DNA of 64,000 bases from Cedecea neteri (GCF_000758325.1 NZ_CP009459.1:2852001-2916000); one strand, 5' to 3'; counted from the first letter of the stretch, positions 32,523 through 43,546 are shown. A program made the numbers and translations. Notes: generated by a model from the letters alone, not told the origin.

Positions 32523-34910
32523 ATGAAATTCAGTGAACTCTGGTTACGCGAATGGGTAAACCCAGCCAACAGCAGTGACGAACTTTCCAGCCAGATAACC
32601 ATGGCCGGGCTTGAAGTTGACGGCGTCGACGCCGTAGCAGGGGCTTTCCACGGCGTTGTGGTTGGGGAAGTGGTCGAATGCGGTCAGCATCCGAACGCCG
32701 ACAAACTGCGCGTAACAAAGGTTAACGTCGGCGGCGATCGCCTGCTGGATATCGTCTGCGGCGCGCCAAACTGCCGTCAGGGCCTTAAAGTCGCCGTGGC
32801 GACCGTAGGCGCCGTGCTGCCGGGTGATTTCAAAATCAAAGCGGCCAAACTGCGCGGCGAGCCGTCCGAAGGGATGCTGTGTTCCTTCTCCGAACTGGGT
32901 ATTTCCGACGATCATAACGGCATCATCGAGCTGCCAGCGGACGCACCAATCGGCACCGACATCCGCGAATACCTGAAGCTGGACGACAACACTATCGAAA
33001 TCAGCGTCACGCCAAACCGTGCCGACTGCCTCGGTATTATCGGCGTAGCTCGCGACGTGGCGGTGGTGAACAAGCTGCCTCTGGCTGAGCCAGAAATTAC
33101 CGCTGTTGCCGCGACGATTAATGACACGCTGCCAATTCGTGTAGATGCCGCAGAAGCTTGCCCACGTTACCTGGGCCGCGTTGTGAAAGGCATCAACGTT
33201 AAGGCACCAACGCCGCTGTGGATGAAAGAGAAGCTGCGCCGCTGCGGTATCCGTTCCATCGATGCGGTGGTTGACGTGACCAACTATGTGCTGCTGGAGC
33301 TTGGTCAGCCTATGCACGCCTTCGACCTGAACCGCATTGAAGGCGGGATCGTAGTGCGTATGGCGGAAGAGGGCGAAACCCTGGTCCTGCTGGACGGCAG
33401 CGAAGCTAAGCTCAATGCTGACACCCTGGTTATTGCCGATCACAATAAAGCCCTGGCCATGGGCGGCATCTTCGGCGGTGAGCATTCAGGTGTTAACGAC
33501 GAAACCCAGAACGTGCTGCTGGAATGTGCCTTCTTCAGTCCGCTGTCCATCACCGGTCGTGCGCGCCGCCATGGCCTGCATACCGATGCTTCCCACCGCT
33601 ATGAGCGCGGCGTCGATCCTGCGCTGCAGTATAAAGCGATGGAGCGAGCGACTCGCCTGTTGGTGGATATCTGCGGCGGTGAAGCTGGCCCGGTTATCGA
33701 TGTCACAAGCGAAGCGCATCTGCCTAAACGCGCCACGATTACCCTTCGTCGCAGCAAACTGGACCGTCTGATTGGTCACCACATCGAAGACGCTAAGGTC
33801 AGCGACATTCTGCGTCGTCTGGGCTGCGAAGTGACCGAAGGTCAGGCGCAGTGGACTGCGGTGGCACCGAGCTGGCGTTTCGATATGGAAATTGAAGAAG
33901 ACCTGGTGGAAGAAGTGGCCCGCGTTTACGGCTACAACAGTATTCCAAACAGTCCGGTACAGGCAGGCCTGGTGATGGGCACCCATCGCGAAGCCGATCT
34001 TTCTCTGAAGCGTGTGAAAACCATGCTGGTGGACAAAGGTTACCAGGAAGTCATTACCTACAGCTTCGTCGACCCAAAAATTCAGCAGCTTCTGCACCCG
34101 GGGGAAGAAAATCTGATTCTTCCTAATCCGATCTCTACCGACATGTCCGCTATGCGCCTGTCGCTGTGGAGTGGCCTGCTGACCACCGTGGTTTATAACC
34201 AGAATCGCCAGCAAAGCCGCGTGCGAATTTTCGAATCAGGCCTGCGCTTTGTGCCTGATACTCAGGCAGACCTTGGGATTCGTCAGGATCTTATGCTGGC
34301 GGGGGCTATCTGTGGCAACCGCTATGAAGAACACTGGGATCTGGCGCGCAACACCGTTGACTTCTATGATCTGAAAGGCGATCTGGAGTCCGTTCTGGCC
34401 CTGACCGGTAAACTTTCAGACATCGAATTCAGAGCGCAGGCAAATCCGGCCTTGCATCCTGGGCAAAGTGCTGCCATTTATTTAGCAGGTGAATGCATTG
34501 GTTTCATTGGTGTTGTTCACCCGGAGCTGGAGCGTAAACTGGACCTTAACGGCCGCACAGTGGTGTTCGAGGTGCTGTGGAGCAAGCTCGCAGACCGCGT
34601 GGTGCCTGAGGCGCAGGACGTTTCCCGCTTCCCGGCAAACCGCCGCGATATCGCTGTTGTGGTGGCTGAAAACGTCCCGGCAGCAGATGTTTTGGCCGAG
34701 TGTAAGAAAGTTGGCGCAAATCAGGTAGTTGGCGTAAACTTATTTGACGTGTACCGTGGCAAGGGCGTAGCCGATGGCTACAAGAGCCTGGCCATAAGCC
34801 TTATCCTTCAGGATACGGGCCGTACACTCGAAGAAGAGGAGATGGCCGCTACCGTTGCAAAATGTGTAGAGGCATTAAAAGAGCGATTCCAGGCATCATT
34901 GAGGGATTGA
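32523..34910 (+). CDS. pheT: Phenylalanyl-tRNA synthetase beta subunit
   Basis: Beta subunit, 795 residues, complete. It contains an N-terminal tRNA-binding OB-type domain (about 40-150, [15 protein letters not shown] ... [16 protein letters not shown]), the B3/B4 editing domain with [20 protein letters not shown], the B5 domain, the inactive synthetase-like domain and a C-terminal ferredoxin-like anticodon-binding domain ([16 protein letters not shown]). It starts 14 bases after pheS and is followed by ihfA after four bases. Confidence 0.98.
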
Positions 34911-34914
34911 ACGT

Positions 34915-35214
34915 ATGGCGCTTACAAAAGCTGAAATGTCAGAATATCTGTTTGATAAGCTTGGGCTTAGCAAACGAGATGCCAAAGAGCTGGTAGAGCT
35001 GTTTTTCGAAGAGATCCGTCGCGCTCTGGAAAACGGTGAGCAGGTTAAACTCTCGGGCTTTGGTAATTTTGACTTACGCGATAAAAACCAACGTCCCGGG
35101 CGCAACCCGAAGACCGGTGAAGATATTCCCATTACGGCGCGCCGTGTGGTGACCTTCCGACCTGGTCAGAAGCTAAAAAGTCGGGTTGAAAACGCGTCGC
35201 CAAAAGACGAGTAA
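34915..35214 (+). CDS. ihfA: Integration host factor subunit alpha
   Basis: Nucleoid protein that binds and sharply bends DNA as a heterodimer with IhfB. The 99-residue protein has the DNA-minor-groove arm with the intercalating proline in [16 protein letters not shown] and the body [20 protein letters not shown]. It is the last gene of the pheMST-ihfA unit. In E. coli an internal promoter in pheT adds expression. Confidence 0.98.
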
Positions 35215-35225
35215 CCTGAGTTAAC

Positions 35226-35258
35226 AAAAAAGGCCGCATTCGCGGCCTTTTTCTTTTG
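35226..35258 (+). terminator. Terminator after ihfA
   Basis: AAAAAGGCCGC - ATTC - GCGGCCTTTTT stem with extended T tract. Confidence 0.92.
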
Positions 35259-35289
35259 CTTTTAAATCCCATGGCTTAACGACATGCGC

Positions 35290-35330
35290 TTGACAAACAT
35301 TTCTCTCAAATGGTTGTATTGTACAACCAT
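35290..35330 (+). promoter_or_regulatory. Promoter and palindromic operator of the MarR-GNAT gene
   Basis: A consensus -35 TTGACA (35290-35295) and a -10-like TTGTAT (35314-35319) are overlapped by the perfect inverted repeat ATGGTTGTA - TTG - TACAACCAT (35310-35330). A 21-base palindrome across the -10 of a MarR-family gene is the classic arrangement for autorepression. Confidence 0.8.
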
Positions 35331-35348
35331 ATTTCAACGGTATCGATC

Positions 35349-36308
35349 ATGTCTGACAGCACCCTTATCGAATCTATACGCGCCTCGTCGCGCCAGGTTG
35401 TGCGCGAGCTTGGTTTTCTGAACTCAACGCTTGCCGCCACGAACTACTCTGCTTCTGCAGTTCATGCTTTGCTGGAAATTGATTCACGCAAGAACGTTAC
35501 TGCCGCCGATCTGGTTCAGGTTCTTGGCCTGGAGAAGTCGAGCGTCAGCCGAATGATAGGCAAACTGCGAAAGGCGGGAGAGTTGTTCGAGAGCGTTTCA
35601 GACGAAGATGCCAGAGCCAGGCGGCTCCAGTTGACCACCCTGGGTAAACAAACGGTCAGGGAAATCCACCAGTACGGCAGAATGCGCGTAGAGAAGGCTC
35701 TGGTGCATCTGAATGATCAGGCGCAGCAATCTGTAGCTGATGGCCTGTCCAACTATGCTCAGGCGCTAAAAGCCTGTCGTGATGAGCTTACGGGCGACGA
35801 GGGAAGAAAAGAATTCGAGATAATGACGGGATATCAGCCTGGCGTAATTGGCCGCGTGGCGGAAATGCACGCTAACTATTACTCAAGGCACTATAACTTC
35901 GGCCATTTTTTTGAAGGGAAAGTTGCCGCCGGGCTGGCGGAGTTTTCAGGGCGGCTGGATCGCCCGTGTAACCGCATCTGGGTGGTCTGCCGCAATGGCA
36001 AAATCGTAGGCTCTGTATCCATCGATGGTGAAGATCTGGGCAATCAAGAAGCCCATTTGCGCTGGTTTATTCTCGACGATGAGTGCCGTGGCAGCGGTAT
36101 CGGGCGAACGCTTTTACGTGAGGCCATGCGCTTTTGCGATGAGTATGGGTTTTCCGCCGTGCAGCTGTGGACTTTTAGCGGCCTGAATGCAGCTCGCCAT
36201 CTTTATGAGTCGATGGGATTCGAGCTAACCCGGGAATGGCAGGGCGAGCAATGGGGAAGCTCAATGCTGGAGCAGCAATTCACGCGCAAACGGCCCGCAG
36301 AAAAGTAA
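35349..36308 (+). CDS. MarR-family regulator fused to GNAT acetyltransferase
   Basis: A 319-residue two-domain protein. Residues about 1-145 form a MarR-type winged helix (KNVTAADLVQVLGLEKSSVS as recognition region, then the RRLQLTTLGKQ wing). Residues about 150-315 are a GNAT N-acetyltransferase with the acetyl-CoA loop RGSGIG at 247-252 and a NAARHLYESMGFELTREW tail. The start at 35349 gives MSDSTLIESIRASS; an in-frame upstream start lies inside the operator. Such fusions are known, but the acetylated substrate and the ligand are not. It stands alone between the ihfA terminator and btuC. Confidence 0.88.
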   Translation: MSDSTLIESIRASSRQVVRELGFLNSTLAATNYSASAVHALLEIDSRKNVTAADLVQVLGLEKSSVSRMIGKLRKAGELFESVSDEDARARRLQLTTLGKQTVREIHQYGRMRVEKALVHLNDQAQQSVADGLSNYAQALKACRDELTGDEGRKEFEIMTGYQPGVIGRVAEMHANYYSRHYNFGHFFEGKVAAGLAEFSGRLDRPCNRIWVVCRNGKIVGSVSIDGEDLGNQEAHLRWFILDDECRGSGIGRTLLREAMRFCDEYGFSAVQLWTFSGLNAARHLYESMGFELTREWQGEQWGSSMLEQQFTRKRPAEK

Positions 36309-36410
36309 TTCGGGACAAGCAGGCTATTAAGGTCTTTTCTTTGCTTGTTCTCTTCGGCGAACTCCCAGTAAAATCAGGCGCATAAACGGGGCAGGGGGAG
36401 CCTTTACGGA

Positions 36411-37391
36411 ATGCTGAATTTTGTAACCAGACAACGCAGATTTGAGCGGCGCTGGCTAGTTGCCCTGGTCTTTGCCACGGTGGCTATGCTGGTCTTGAGC
36501 CTGTGCGCCGGGGATGTCTGGTTTTCCCCTCTGTCCTGGTGGAATGATGAAGCGCGGCTCTTCATCTGGCAAATTCGCTTGCCGCGAACGCTTGCTGTCC
36601 TGCTGGTAGGTGCGGCGCTGGCCGTAACTGGCACAGTTATGCAGTCGCTGTTTGAAAATCCTCTGGCTGAACCCGGTTTATTGGGCGTTTCCAACGGCGC
36701 TGGCGTCGCGCTGGTTGTTGCCCTGCTGCTCGGGCAGGGGATGCTGCCAGGCTGGGCGCTGGGGCTGTGTGCCATCCTCGGTGCCTTAGCGATCACTCTT
36801 ATTCTGTTACGTTTTTCCCGTCGTCATCTCTCTACCAGTCGTCTATTACTTGCAGGTGTCGCCCTCGGCATTATTTGTAGCGCCCTGATGACCTGGGCGG
36901 TCTACTTTAGCTCCAGCCTCGACTTGCGTCAGCTAATGTACTGGATGATGGGCGGCTTTGGCGGTGTGGACTGGCGTCAGGGCTGGCTGATGGTGACGCT
37001 GCTGCCGGTGGTGGTCTGGCTGTGCCGACAGCATGCGCCGCTCAACCTGATGGCGCTCGGTGAAAACTCAGCCCGGCAGCTGGGACTTTCCGTCTGGCTA
37101 TGGCGCAATATTTTGGTTGTGGCTACCGGCTGGCTGGTTGGCGTCAGCGTGGCGCTTGCCGGAGCGATTGGATTTGTCGGTCTGGTGATCCCACACATGC
37201 TCCGACTCGCGGGGTTAACCGATCATCGCGTTTTGCTGCCTGCCAGCGCGCTGGCAGGGGCCGCGGTCTTAACCGGGGCGGATGTGGTGGCAAGGCTTGC
37301 GCTTAGTTCTGCCGAGCTGCCCATTGGCGTAGTCACCGCGACGCTCGGCGCGCCGGTGTTTATCTGGCTATTATTGAAAGCCGGACGTTAA
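36411..37391 (+). CDS. btuC: Vitamin B12 ABC transporter permease BtuC
   Basis: Inner-membrane permease (FecCD family, about ten helices) of the BtuCDF cobalamin importer, 326 residues as in E. coli. Visible are [36 protein letters not shown], the ATPase-contact segment [13 protein letters not shown] and [20 protein letters not shown]. It is first of btuC-btuE-btuD. No B12 riboswitch is apparent in the 100 bases upstream. Confidence 0.97.
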   Translation: MLNFVTRQRRFERRWLVALVFATVAMLVLSLCAGDVWFSPLSWWNDEARLFIWQIRLPRTLAVLLVGAALAVTGTVMQSLFENPLAEPGLLGVSNGAGVALVVALLLGQGMLPGWALGLCAILGALAITLILLRFSRRHLSTSRLLLAGVALGIICSALMTWAVYFSSSLDLRQLMYWMMGGFGGVDWRQGWLMVTLLPVVVWLCRQHAPLNLMALGENSARQLGLSVWLWRNILVVATGWLVGVSVALAGAIGFVGLVIPHMLRLAGLTDHRVLLPASALAGAAVLTGADVVARLALSSAELPIGVVTATLGAPVFIWLLLKAGR

Positions 37392-37417
37392 TTCGGCTCA
37401 CAGAGGAAGAGGATGAT

Positions 37418-37969
37418 ATGCAAAGCAATGTTCTGAATACCGAAGTCACCACCATTGACGGTGAACACACCACGTTGGAGAGCTGGCAGGGAAAAGTGCT
37501 GCTGGTGGTGAATGTCGCTTCCAAATGCGGTCTGACGCCGCAGTATGAACAACTGGAAAACCTGCAGAAAGACTTTGAAGCCCAGGGGTTCAGCGTGCTC
37601 GGTTTCCCATGTAATCAGTTTTTGGGGCAAGAGCCTGGCAGCAGCGAAGAAATTAAAACCTTCTGCAGCACCACCTACGGCGTTACGTTCCCGCTGTTTA
37701 GCAAAATCGATGTCAACGGCGAGCACCGCCATCCGTTTTATCAAAAGCTGATTGATGCGCGTCCGGCAGCCGTTGCACCGGAAGGCAGTGGTTTCCTGGA
37801 GAGAATGAGCAGCAAAGGGCGTGGCCCACTTTACCCTGACGACATCCTGTGGAACTTTGAAAAATTCCTCATTGGCCGTGATGGCAAAGTGATTCAGCGT
37901 TTCTCTCCGGACATGACGCCGGAAGATCCCGTGGTGCTGGACGCCATTAAACAGGCGTTGGCTAAATAA
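37418..37969 (+). CDS. btuE: Thioredoxin/glutathione peroxidase BtuE
   Basis: Cys-type glutathione-peroxidase-family enzyme of 183 residues that reduces hydroperoxides. The peroxidatic cysteine is C37 in [15 protein letters not shown], with the catalytic glutamine in [13 protein letters not shown] and tryptophan/asparagine in [15 protein letters not shown]. It lies between btuC and btuD, as in E. coli, but is not needed for B12 transport there. Confidence 0.96.
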   Translation: MQSNVLNTEVTTIDGEHTTLESWQGKVLLVVNVASKCGLTPQYEQLENLQKDFEAQGFSVLGFPCNQFLGQEPGSSEEIKTFCSTTYGVTFPLFSKIDVNGEHRHPFYQKLIDARPAAVAPEGSGFLERMSSKGRGPLYPDDILWNFEKFLIGRDGKVIQRFSPDMTPEDPVVLDAIKQALAK

Positions 37970-37970
37970 G

Positions 37971-38717
37971 TTGCCCCTGCTGCAGCTGACAGGCGTCACC
38001 GTCGCGGGCCGGGTTGGGCCAATATCTGCGGCGGTGGAGCCCGGAGAACTTATCCATCTAGTCGGGCCGAACGGGGCAGGCAAGAGCACGCTGCTCACGC
38101 GGATGGCTGGATTAAGCGCCGGGCAAGGCAGCCTTATGTTTAATCAGCAGCAGCTTGACGACTGGTTGCCTGCCGGGCTTTCCCGGCGCCGGGCCTGGCT
38201 AAACCAGCAGCAGCTTCCTCCTTTTGCCATGCCCGTCTGGCATTACCTGCAGCTGCATCAATCCTCGCCTGATTCCGAATCGGCAATGCTGCGTCTGGCG
38301 GCGTCGCTATGGCTTTCAGACAAACTGACCAGGTCGGTCAATCAGCTTTCCGGCGGTGAATGGCAGCGCGTTCGCCTTGCTGCCGTGCTGCTGCAGATTG
38401 ACCCCTCGGTCAATCCCGAAGGGCAGCTGTTGTTGCTCGATGAACCAATGAACAGCCTTGATGTCGCCCAGCAGGCCGCGTTAGATCGCCTGTTGCATGC
38501 ATTCAGTGAGGCTGGAATTGCGGTAGTGATGAGCAGCCATGATTTGAACCATAGCCTGCGTCATGCTCATAAAGTGTGGCTCCTGCGTGAGGGGAAAATG
38601 GTCGCTCAGGGGTCGAAGGATGAAGTGCTGACGCCGAAAAATTTAGCTGCAGCTTACCAAATGCCGTTCCGACTTTTGCGCATCGAAGGGCACAGTATGC
38701 TGATAATCCCGTTATAA
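37971..38717 (+). CDS. btuD: Vitamin B12 ABC transporter ATP-binding protein BtuD
   Basis: ATPase of the BtuCDF importer, 248 residues. Walker A is GPNGAGKST, the signature [12 protein letters not shown], Walker [13 protein letters not shown], and the switch histidine is in SSHDLNH. The reading frame begins with TTG at 37971, one base after the btuE stop, so translation is probably coupled; the first ATG in frame would lie beyond Walker A. The remainder aligns with E. coli BtuD to the C-terminus. Confidence 0.95.
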   Translation: MPLLQLTGVTVAGRVGPISAAVEPGELIHLVGPNGAGKSTLLTRMAGLSAGQGSLMFNQQQLDDWLPAGLSRRRAWLNQQQLPPFAMPVWHYLQLHQSSPDSESAMLRLAASLWLSDKLTRSVNQLSGGEWQRVRLAAVLLQIDPSVNPEGQLLLLDEPMNSLDVAQQAALDRLLHAFSEAGIAVVMSSHDLNHSLRHAHKVWLLREGKMVAQGSKDEVLTPKNLAAAYQMPFRLLRIEGHSMLIIPL

Positions 38718-38793
38718 CATCGTGGAAAGCTTGCAATAATTCCGGGCGGCAGGCTAAATTACTGGAAACAGCAAGACCGGGAGTTGTCTGAAA

Positions 38794-39255
38794 ATGCGTT
38801 TGTGGCTTATTGCAGTGGCATGCATAGTGTTGGTGGGATGTAGTCATAATGCTCCTCATCCGAACGCCAGGCTTTCCGATTCCATCACCGTTATCGCTCA
38901 GCTAAACGATCAGCTCCGCAGCTGGCACGGCACGCCGTACACCTATGGTGGCATGAGTCGGCGCGGCGTGGATTGCTCCGGCTTCGTGCTGATGACCTTC
39001 CGCGACAGGTTCGATCTGATGCTGCCGCGCATGACCAGCGAGCAGGCAGAAATCGGCACAAAAATCGATAAGGACGACCTGTTGCCTGGCGATCTGGTTT
39101 TCTTCAAAACCGGCTCGGGCGAAAGCGGCCTGCACGTCGGTATTTATGATACCGACAACACGTTTATTCACGCGTCTACCAGTCGCGGCGTCATGCGTTC
39201 CTCTCTGGACAACGTCTATTGGCGGAAAAAATTCTGGCAAGCCCGCCGCATATAG
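38794..39255 (+). CDS. nlpC: NlpC/P60-family lipoprotein peptidase
   Basis: Lipoprotein peptidase of the NlpC/P60 family acting on peptidoglycan peptides. The 153-residue precursor has lipobox LVGC with the lipidated cysteine at 16. The catalytic cysteine is C61 in GVDCSGFV, with the histidine in GLHVGIYD and the third polar residue in HAST. Promoter is independent of btuD, 76 bases upstream. As in E. coli it follows btuD, but ydiV is displaced by a LacI-family gene. Confidence 0.96.
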   Translation: MRLWLIAVACIVLVGCSHNAPHPNARLSDSITVIAQLNDQLRSWHGTPYTYGGMSRRGVDCSGFVLMTFRDRFDLMLPRMTSEQAEIGTKIDKDDLLPGDLVFFKTGSGESGLHVGIYDTDNTFIHASTSRGVMRSSLDNVYWRKKFWQARRI

Positions 39256-39319
39256 CCTTTCCTGTTTTTTTCTTGACTGAAAATCGTGACCGTTCCCGCA
39301 AATCTGCGGGCAACGTCAA

Positions 39320-39346
39320 CGATATTAGCAATATCAGGTAATATCG
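39320..39346 (+). promoter_or_regulatory. Candidate operator upstream of the LacI-family gene
   Basis: Three copies of a GATATT/AATATC half-site (39321-39326, 39330-39335 and 39340-39345) form overlapping inverted repeats about 40-60 bases before the start, a plausible autoregulatory site. A separate CCCGCA-AATC-TGCGGG stem lies just upstream at 39295-39310. Confidence 0.4.
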
Positions 39347-39381
39347 GGATGCATTGTGCTTTTCCCGCTAAGGATTGTTTC

Positions 39382-40356
39382 ATGGTCACCCTCGAAGATG
39401 TTGCTGCCCACGCCGGCGTCTCCCGCGCCACCGTATCCCGCGTGGTGAATGGCGACACTAAGGTCAAATCGCAAACCCGCGTTAAAGTGGAAGCTGCGAT
39501 TGCTGAACTGGGCTATTCTCCCAATCCTGCAGCCAGAGCGCTAGCGTCCAGCCAGAGCCATTCTATTGGTCTGGTGACCACATCTTACACCGGGGGCTTC
39601 TTCGGGGCGCTGATGGATATGGTGCAAAGCGAAGCTGAATCCCACGGCAAGCAACTCCTGGTAACGCAGGGGCGTGGCGTAGAAGAGAACGAGCGCAATG
39701 CCATTCAGCGGCTCTACAATCTGCGCTGTGATGGCTTGATCCTCCATGTCCGTGCCATCGCGGACGAAACGCTGCTTCAACTGGCGGAACGAGGTAACCG
39801 GTTTATCGTCCTCGACAGAGACGTGCCCGCATTAAGCTCGCGCTGCGTGGTCTTCGATCATCGTCTTGCTAGCCACATGGCCACCCGCTATTTGCTGGAT
39901 GCCGGCCATCTGGCGATTGCTTGCCTGCATGGGCCGACCCAGCGCGCCTCCAGCCTCTTACGACGCCAGGGTTTTCTTGATGCCATGGAAGAACAGGGCA
40001 TAACCCCGGTCGCAGTGGTGGAAGGGGAATACGATATGCCCAGCGGCTATCGGCAAACCTCGGCCTTGCTGGATGAATATAAAATCAGCGCCCTTTATTG
40101 CTGTAACGAAGAGATGGCCGTCGGGGCGATGTTGGCCATTACGGAGCGGGGTTTACGCATTCCTCTGGATATATCCCTTATTTGTTATGACAGTGGCGAT
40201 CGTGCGGCATTTGTTCGCCCTGCATTAACCAGCGTTTATTTCCCAATAGGCGATATGGCCCGCTACGCGACGCGTAAATTACTGAATGAGCATTGTGAGA
40301 ATGAATCTTTTTTACCTTGCATCATTGCTCGTGATTCCGTTCGTAATTTACGTTAA
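39382..40356 (+). CDS. LacI-family transcriptional regulator, target unknown
   Basis: A 324-residue repressor with the LacI-type helix-turn-helix and hinge at the N-terminus (TLEDVAAHAGVSRATVSRVV ... YSPNPAARALAS) and a periplasmic-binding-protein-like effector domain. It is about the usual length for the family and shows GalR/AscG-type features such as ALYCCNEEMAVGAMLA. The start ATG at 39382 follows AAGGATTG; longer in-frame starts lack a helix-turn-helix counterpart. No sugar-transport or enzyme genes are adjacent, so the regulated genes cannot be inferred. It interrupts the nlpC-ydiV order of E. coli. Confidence 0.88.
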   Translation: MVTLEDVAAHAGVSRATVSRVVNGDTKVKSQTRVKVEAAIAELGYSPNPAARALASSQSHSIGLVTTSYTGGFFGALMDMVQSEAESHGKQLLVTQGRGVEENERNAIQRLYNLRCDGLILHVRAIADETLLQLAERGNRFIVLDRDVPALSSRCVVFDHRLASHMATRYLLDAGHLAIACLHGPTQRASSLLRRQGFLDAMEEQGITPVAVVEGEYDMPSGYRQTSALLDEYKISALYCCNEEMAVGAMLAITERGLRIPLDISLICYDSGDRAAFVRPALTSVYFPIGDMARYATRKLLNEHCENESFLPCIIARDSVRNLR

Positions 40357-40524
40357 AAACTGGCTATGTACGGATATCCAGGATAAGCTAAAAGTTATTA
40401 AAACATAAAGCTTAAACGTTTCAGGGATGAGTGTGAAATTCACAGCGATAGCAGCTATCCGACTATTTTCGGATTGGCGCTGTATCTCTCTGCCGTCCAA
40501 CCAGAAATCCACAGGGCTGGCAAA

Positions 40525-41256
40525 ATGATTGTTTCACTTGATAGTGTTTATTGTTCTCATTTCTACTATCGCCCCGCCGTCAGGCCGGACGATAGCATTT
40601 TGGGCGTCGAAATCGTTGCTAACTTCGTGGGTGCAGACGTGCCGGTTCGTATTCCAACTGAATTGTTAATTCCTCAGCTTGCGCCGGAACAGCATCTCGA
40701 ACTGTTTAGAGAAAAATTAACGAAAATAGAAAAACATCAAAATTTCTTTATCACCCGGCAACTTGTTGTCTGGGTTCATATTAATGAAACTATTATTGAT
40801 GCGCTAATGAACAACCAGGATTTATATATCCGGCTAAAGGCTTTGCCGTTTATTGAATTAATGATTAGTGAAAGCTTTCCTGATTTAAATAGCGGCAAAA
40901 TGAATTTAAGACTGGCCTGGATGGCTGAACGTTTCCCACTCGGTCTGGCTGACTTTGGTGCAGGCGATGCCACCACAAAATCTATTTTCGATGGCCTGTT
41001 CCGGCATGTAATCATGGATCGCTTTTTTGTTCAGAAACAGCTTCCAGGCCGCACTTTCTCGCCCTTTATGCTTGCCATTATTGGGCAGGTTTCCCCGTTT
41101 TGTCAGGCTTTGTTGATTGCCGGGATAGATTCCGCCAGCGCGCGGCGTAAAGCGCAGGGTTTAGGCTTTGCAGCTATGCAGGGTAAGCTCTGGCCGCTGG
41201 TGCCGCCGGAGGAACTGGCCTCACTTTTCCCCCCTCATGAAGGCCTGGTTCACTAA
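40525..41256 (+). CDS. ydiV: Degenerate EAL-domain regulator YdiV
   Basis: A 243-residue cytosolic protein corresponding to E. coli YdiV (RflP), an EAL-fold protein that has lost c-di-GMP phosphodiesterase activity and represses flagellar genes by binding FlhDC. Matching segments are [39 protein letters not shown] and [20 protein letters not shown]. The position of the EAL signature reads GVEIVANF, so the catalytic triad is not intact. The ATG at 40525 is preferred over an upstream TTG. It precedes selO, as in E. coli. Confidence 0.88.
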   Translation: MIVSLDSVYCSHFYYRPAVRPDDSILGVEIVANFVGADVPVRIPTELLIPQLAPEQHLELFREKLTKIEKHQNFFITRQLVVWVHINETIIDALMNNQDLYIRLKALPFIELMISESFPDLNSGKMNLRLAWMAERFPLGLADFGAGDATTKSIFDGLFRHVIMDRFFVQKQLPGRTFSPFMLAIIGQVSPFCQALLIAGIDSASARRKAQGLGFAAMQGKLWPLVPPEELASLFPPHEGLVH

Positions 41257-41320
41257 AGCCCCTGCTGCCCGACCGTGTTTAAAATGCATTACTGGGGCTA
41301 CACTGTCGGGCGGAGGAACC

Positions 41321-42766
41321 ATGACCAATACTTTAGCTTTTCTGAATACCTGGCACGATGAGCTGCCGGGGTTCTACAGCGAATTAACCCCCACGCCGCT
41401 GAAAAATGCCCGGCTGCTTTATCACAGCCAGCCGCTGGCTGACGAGCTGGGGATTGACGCCTCGTTTTTTGCTGCACCACAGCAGGGGATCTGGAGTGGG
41501 GAAACGCTGCTGCCTGGCATGCAGCCGCTCGCCCAGGTTTATAGCGGGCACCAGTTCGGCGTCTGGGCCGGGCAGTTGGGGGACGGGCGAGGTATTTTGC
41601 TGGGTGAGCAGCAGCTGGCGGACGGGCGCAGGGTTGACTGGCACCTCAAAGGCGCAGGCTTGACGCCATACTCACGCATGGGTGATGGCCGGGCCGTGCT
41701 GCGCTCCACTATCCGGGAGTTTCTTGCCAGCGAAGCCATGCATGCTTTAGGCATCCCGACGACGCGCGCATTAACGATAGTCACCAGCGATACTCCGGTA
41801 CAGCGTGAAACGGTTGAACAGGGGGCAATGCTGCTGCGGGTGTCCGAAAGCCATCTGCGTTTCGGGCATTTTGAGCATTTTTACTATCGCCGCGAGCCGG
41901 AAAAAGTTCAGCAGCTTGCCGATTACGCCATTCGTCACCACTGGCCGCATTTGCAGGGGCTTGATGATCGCTATGAGCTGTGGTTTACCGACGTGGTGGC
42001 ACGTACCGCCGCGCTAATTGCCAGCTGGCAAACGGTAGGCTTTGCCCACGGGGTAATGAACACCGACAACATGTCGATTCTTGGTCTGACCATGGACTAC
42101 GGCCCGTATGGCTTCCTCGACGACTACCAGCCTGAGTTTATCTGCAACCATTCCGACTACCAGGGCCGGTATGCCTTCGACAACCAGCCTGCGGTAGGGC
42201 TCTGGAACCTGCAGCGCCTGGCGCAGACGCTGTCTCCGTTTATTACTGCCGCTAAACTGAACGCGATTCTGGACGGCTATCAGCCGGCCATCATGCGTGC
42301 TTTTGGCCAGCGGATGCGTGCCAAACTGGGACTGTTTACCGAACAGCAGGCCGATAACCAAATCCTGAGTGAGCTCTTCGCCCTGATGAGCAAAGAAGGC
42401 AGTGATTACACGCGCACTTTCCGTATGCTGAGCATGACTGAACAGCTTAGCGCGGCGTCACCGTTGCGGGATGAGTTTATCGACAGGGCAAGTTTTGATG
42501 CCTGGTTCGGGCGCTATCGTGAGCGGCTTCAGGCGGAGCAGGTGAGTGATGCAGAACGCCAGCAGAAAATGCAGGCGGTGAACCCGGCGCTTGTCTTACG
42601 CAACTGGCTGGCGCAGCGGGCAATCGAAGCCGCCGAAAAGGGAGATACTGGTGAACTGGCGAAACTCCACGAGGCGCTGCTCCAGCCGTTCTCCGATCGT
42701 GAGGATGAGATGACTCAGCGCCCACCTGACTGGGGAAAACGGCTGGAAGTCAGCTGTTCAAGCTGA
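41321..42766 (+). CDS. selO: Protein adenylyltransferase SelO (YdiU)
   Basis: Pseudokinase-fold enzyme that transfers AMP to serine, threonine or tyrosine of target proteins. The 481-residue protein has [20 protein letters not shown], the flipped ATP-site motif [20 protein letters not shown], the catalytic/metal segment [13 protein letters not shown] and [11 protein letters not shown]. The C-terminus is VSCSS; in animal SelO this cysteine position is the selenocysteine. The start MTNTLAF at 41321 follows GGAGG; a longer frame to 41168 overlaps ydiV in another frame. Confidence 0.96.
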   Translation: MTNTLAFLNTWHDELPGFYSELTPTPLKNARLLYHSQPLADELGIDASFFAAPQQGIWSGETLLPGMQPLAQVYSGHQFGVWAGQLGDGRGILLGEQQLADGRRVDWHLKGAGLTPYSRMGDGRAVLRSTIREFLASEAMHALGIPTTRALTIVTSDTPVQRETVEQGAMLLRVSESHLRFGHFEHFYYRREPEKVQQLADYAIRHHWPHLQGLDDRYELWFTDVVARTAALIASWQTVGFAHGVMNTDNMSILGLTMDYGPYGFLDDYQPEFICNHSDYQGRYAFDNQPAVGLWNLQRLAQTLSPFITAAKLNAILDGYQPAIMRAFGQRMRAKLGLFTEQQADNQILSELFALMSKEGSDYTRTFRMLSMTEQLSAASPLRDEFIDRASFDAWFGRYRERLQAEQVSDAERQQKMQAVNPALVLRNWLAQRAIEAAEKGDTGELAKLHEALLQPFSDREDEMTQRPPDWGKRLEVSCSS

Positions 42767-43546
42767 TTACTGGCGCAGGCCTACCTGTGGAACCGGGTGC
42801 TCCGGATGTCGGAACACCCGCAGATCGGCCTGATACCAGCGCTGTAACGTTTGTTCCTCCAGCACTTCATCAGGCGTCCCGTCCGCGACCAGCCTGCCTT
42901 TATGCAACAGCACGATACGGTCGGCCCAGAGTGCCGCCAGATTTAAATCGTGCAGCACCACGCAAACCGATAACGTCCCCGTTTGCGCCAGGCGACGCAG
43001 CAGGCGCAGCACATGCTGCTGGTGGTAGAGATCCAGCGCCGACGTAGGCTCGTCCAGAAACAGCCAGCCGTGAGGCTGCCCGTCGCACCAGAGCTGCGCC
43101 AGCGCCCGGGCAAGCTGCACCCGCTGCTGCTCGCCGCCGGATAAGCGGCAAAAATCCCTGCCGCTAAGATCTTCACACCCGGTCAACGCCATGACTTCCG
43201 CCACGACGCTGGCCGTTGACGCCTGCGGCCAGGGCGCGCGACCCATGGCAATCACATCTTCCACCGTCCAGCTAAAGGCCATGCTGCTTTGCTGGCGCAT
43301 CACCGCCCGTTTGCGGGAAAGGGCTTCGTTAGACCACTGATTCAAATCCTGGCCCGCCAGCGCAACGCGCCCGCTGTCAGGCTGTTGAAACCCGGTTAAT
43401 AGCCGCAGCAGCGTGGATTTGCCCGCGCCGTTCGGGCCAATCAGCGCCACAACTTCACCCGGTCTCAGGCTGACATTGACATTATCAATCAGATAACGGT
43501 GGCCCAGCTTCAGCGAAATATCGTGCGTGGACAGAACTTCATTCAT
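42767..43546 (-). CDS. hmuV: Haemin ABC transporter ATP-binding protein HmuV
   Basis: ATPase of the HmuTUV haem importer, 259 residues. Walker [10 protein letters not shown], signature [12 protein letters not shown], Walker [13 protein letters not shown] and the histidine in [11 protein letters not shown] are intact. The start at 43546 overlaps the hmuU stop (ATGA); upstream in-frame codons lie inside hmuU. It is the last gene of hemP-hmuRSTUV, ending two codons from the convergent selO stop, with no spacer. Confidence 0.95.
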   Translation of the reverse strand: MNEVLSTHDISLKLGHRYLIDNVNVSLRPGEVVALIGPNGAGKSTLLRLLTGFQQPDSGRVALAGQDLNQWSNEALSRKRAVMRQQSSMAFSWTVEDVIAMGRAPWPQASTASVVAEVMALTGCEDLSGRDFCRLSGGEQQRVQLARALAQLWCDGQPHGWLFLDEPTSALDLYHQQHVLRLLRRLAQTGTLSVCVVLHDLNLAALWADRIVLLHKGRLVADGTPDEVLEEQTLQRWYQADLRVFRHPEHPVPQVGLRQ

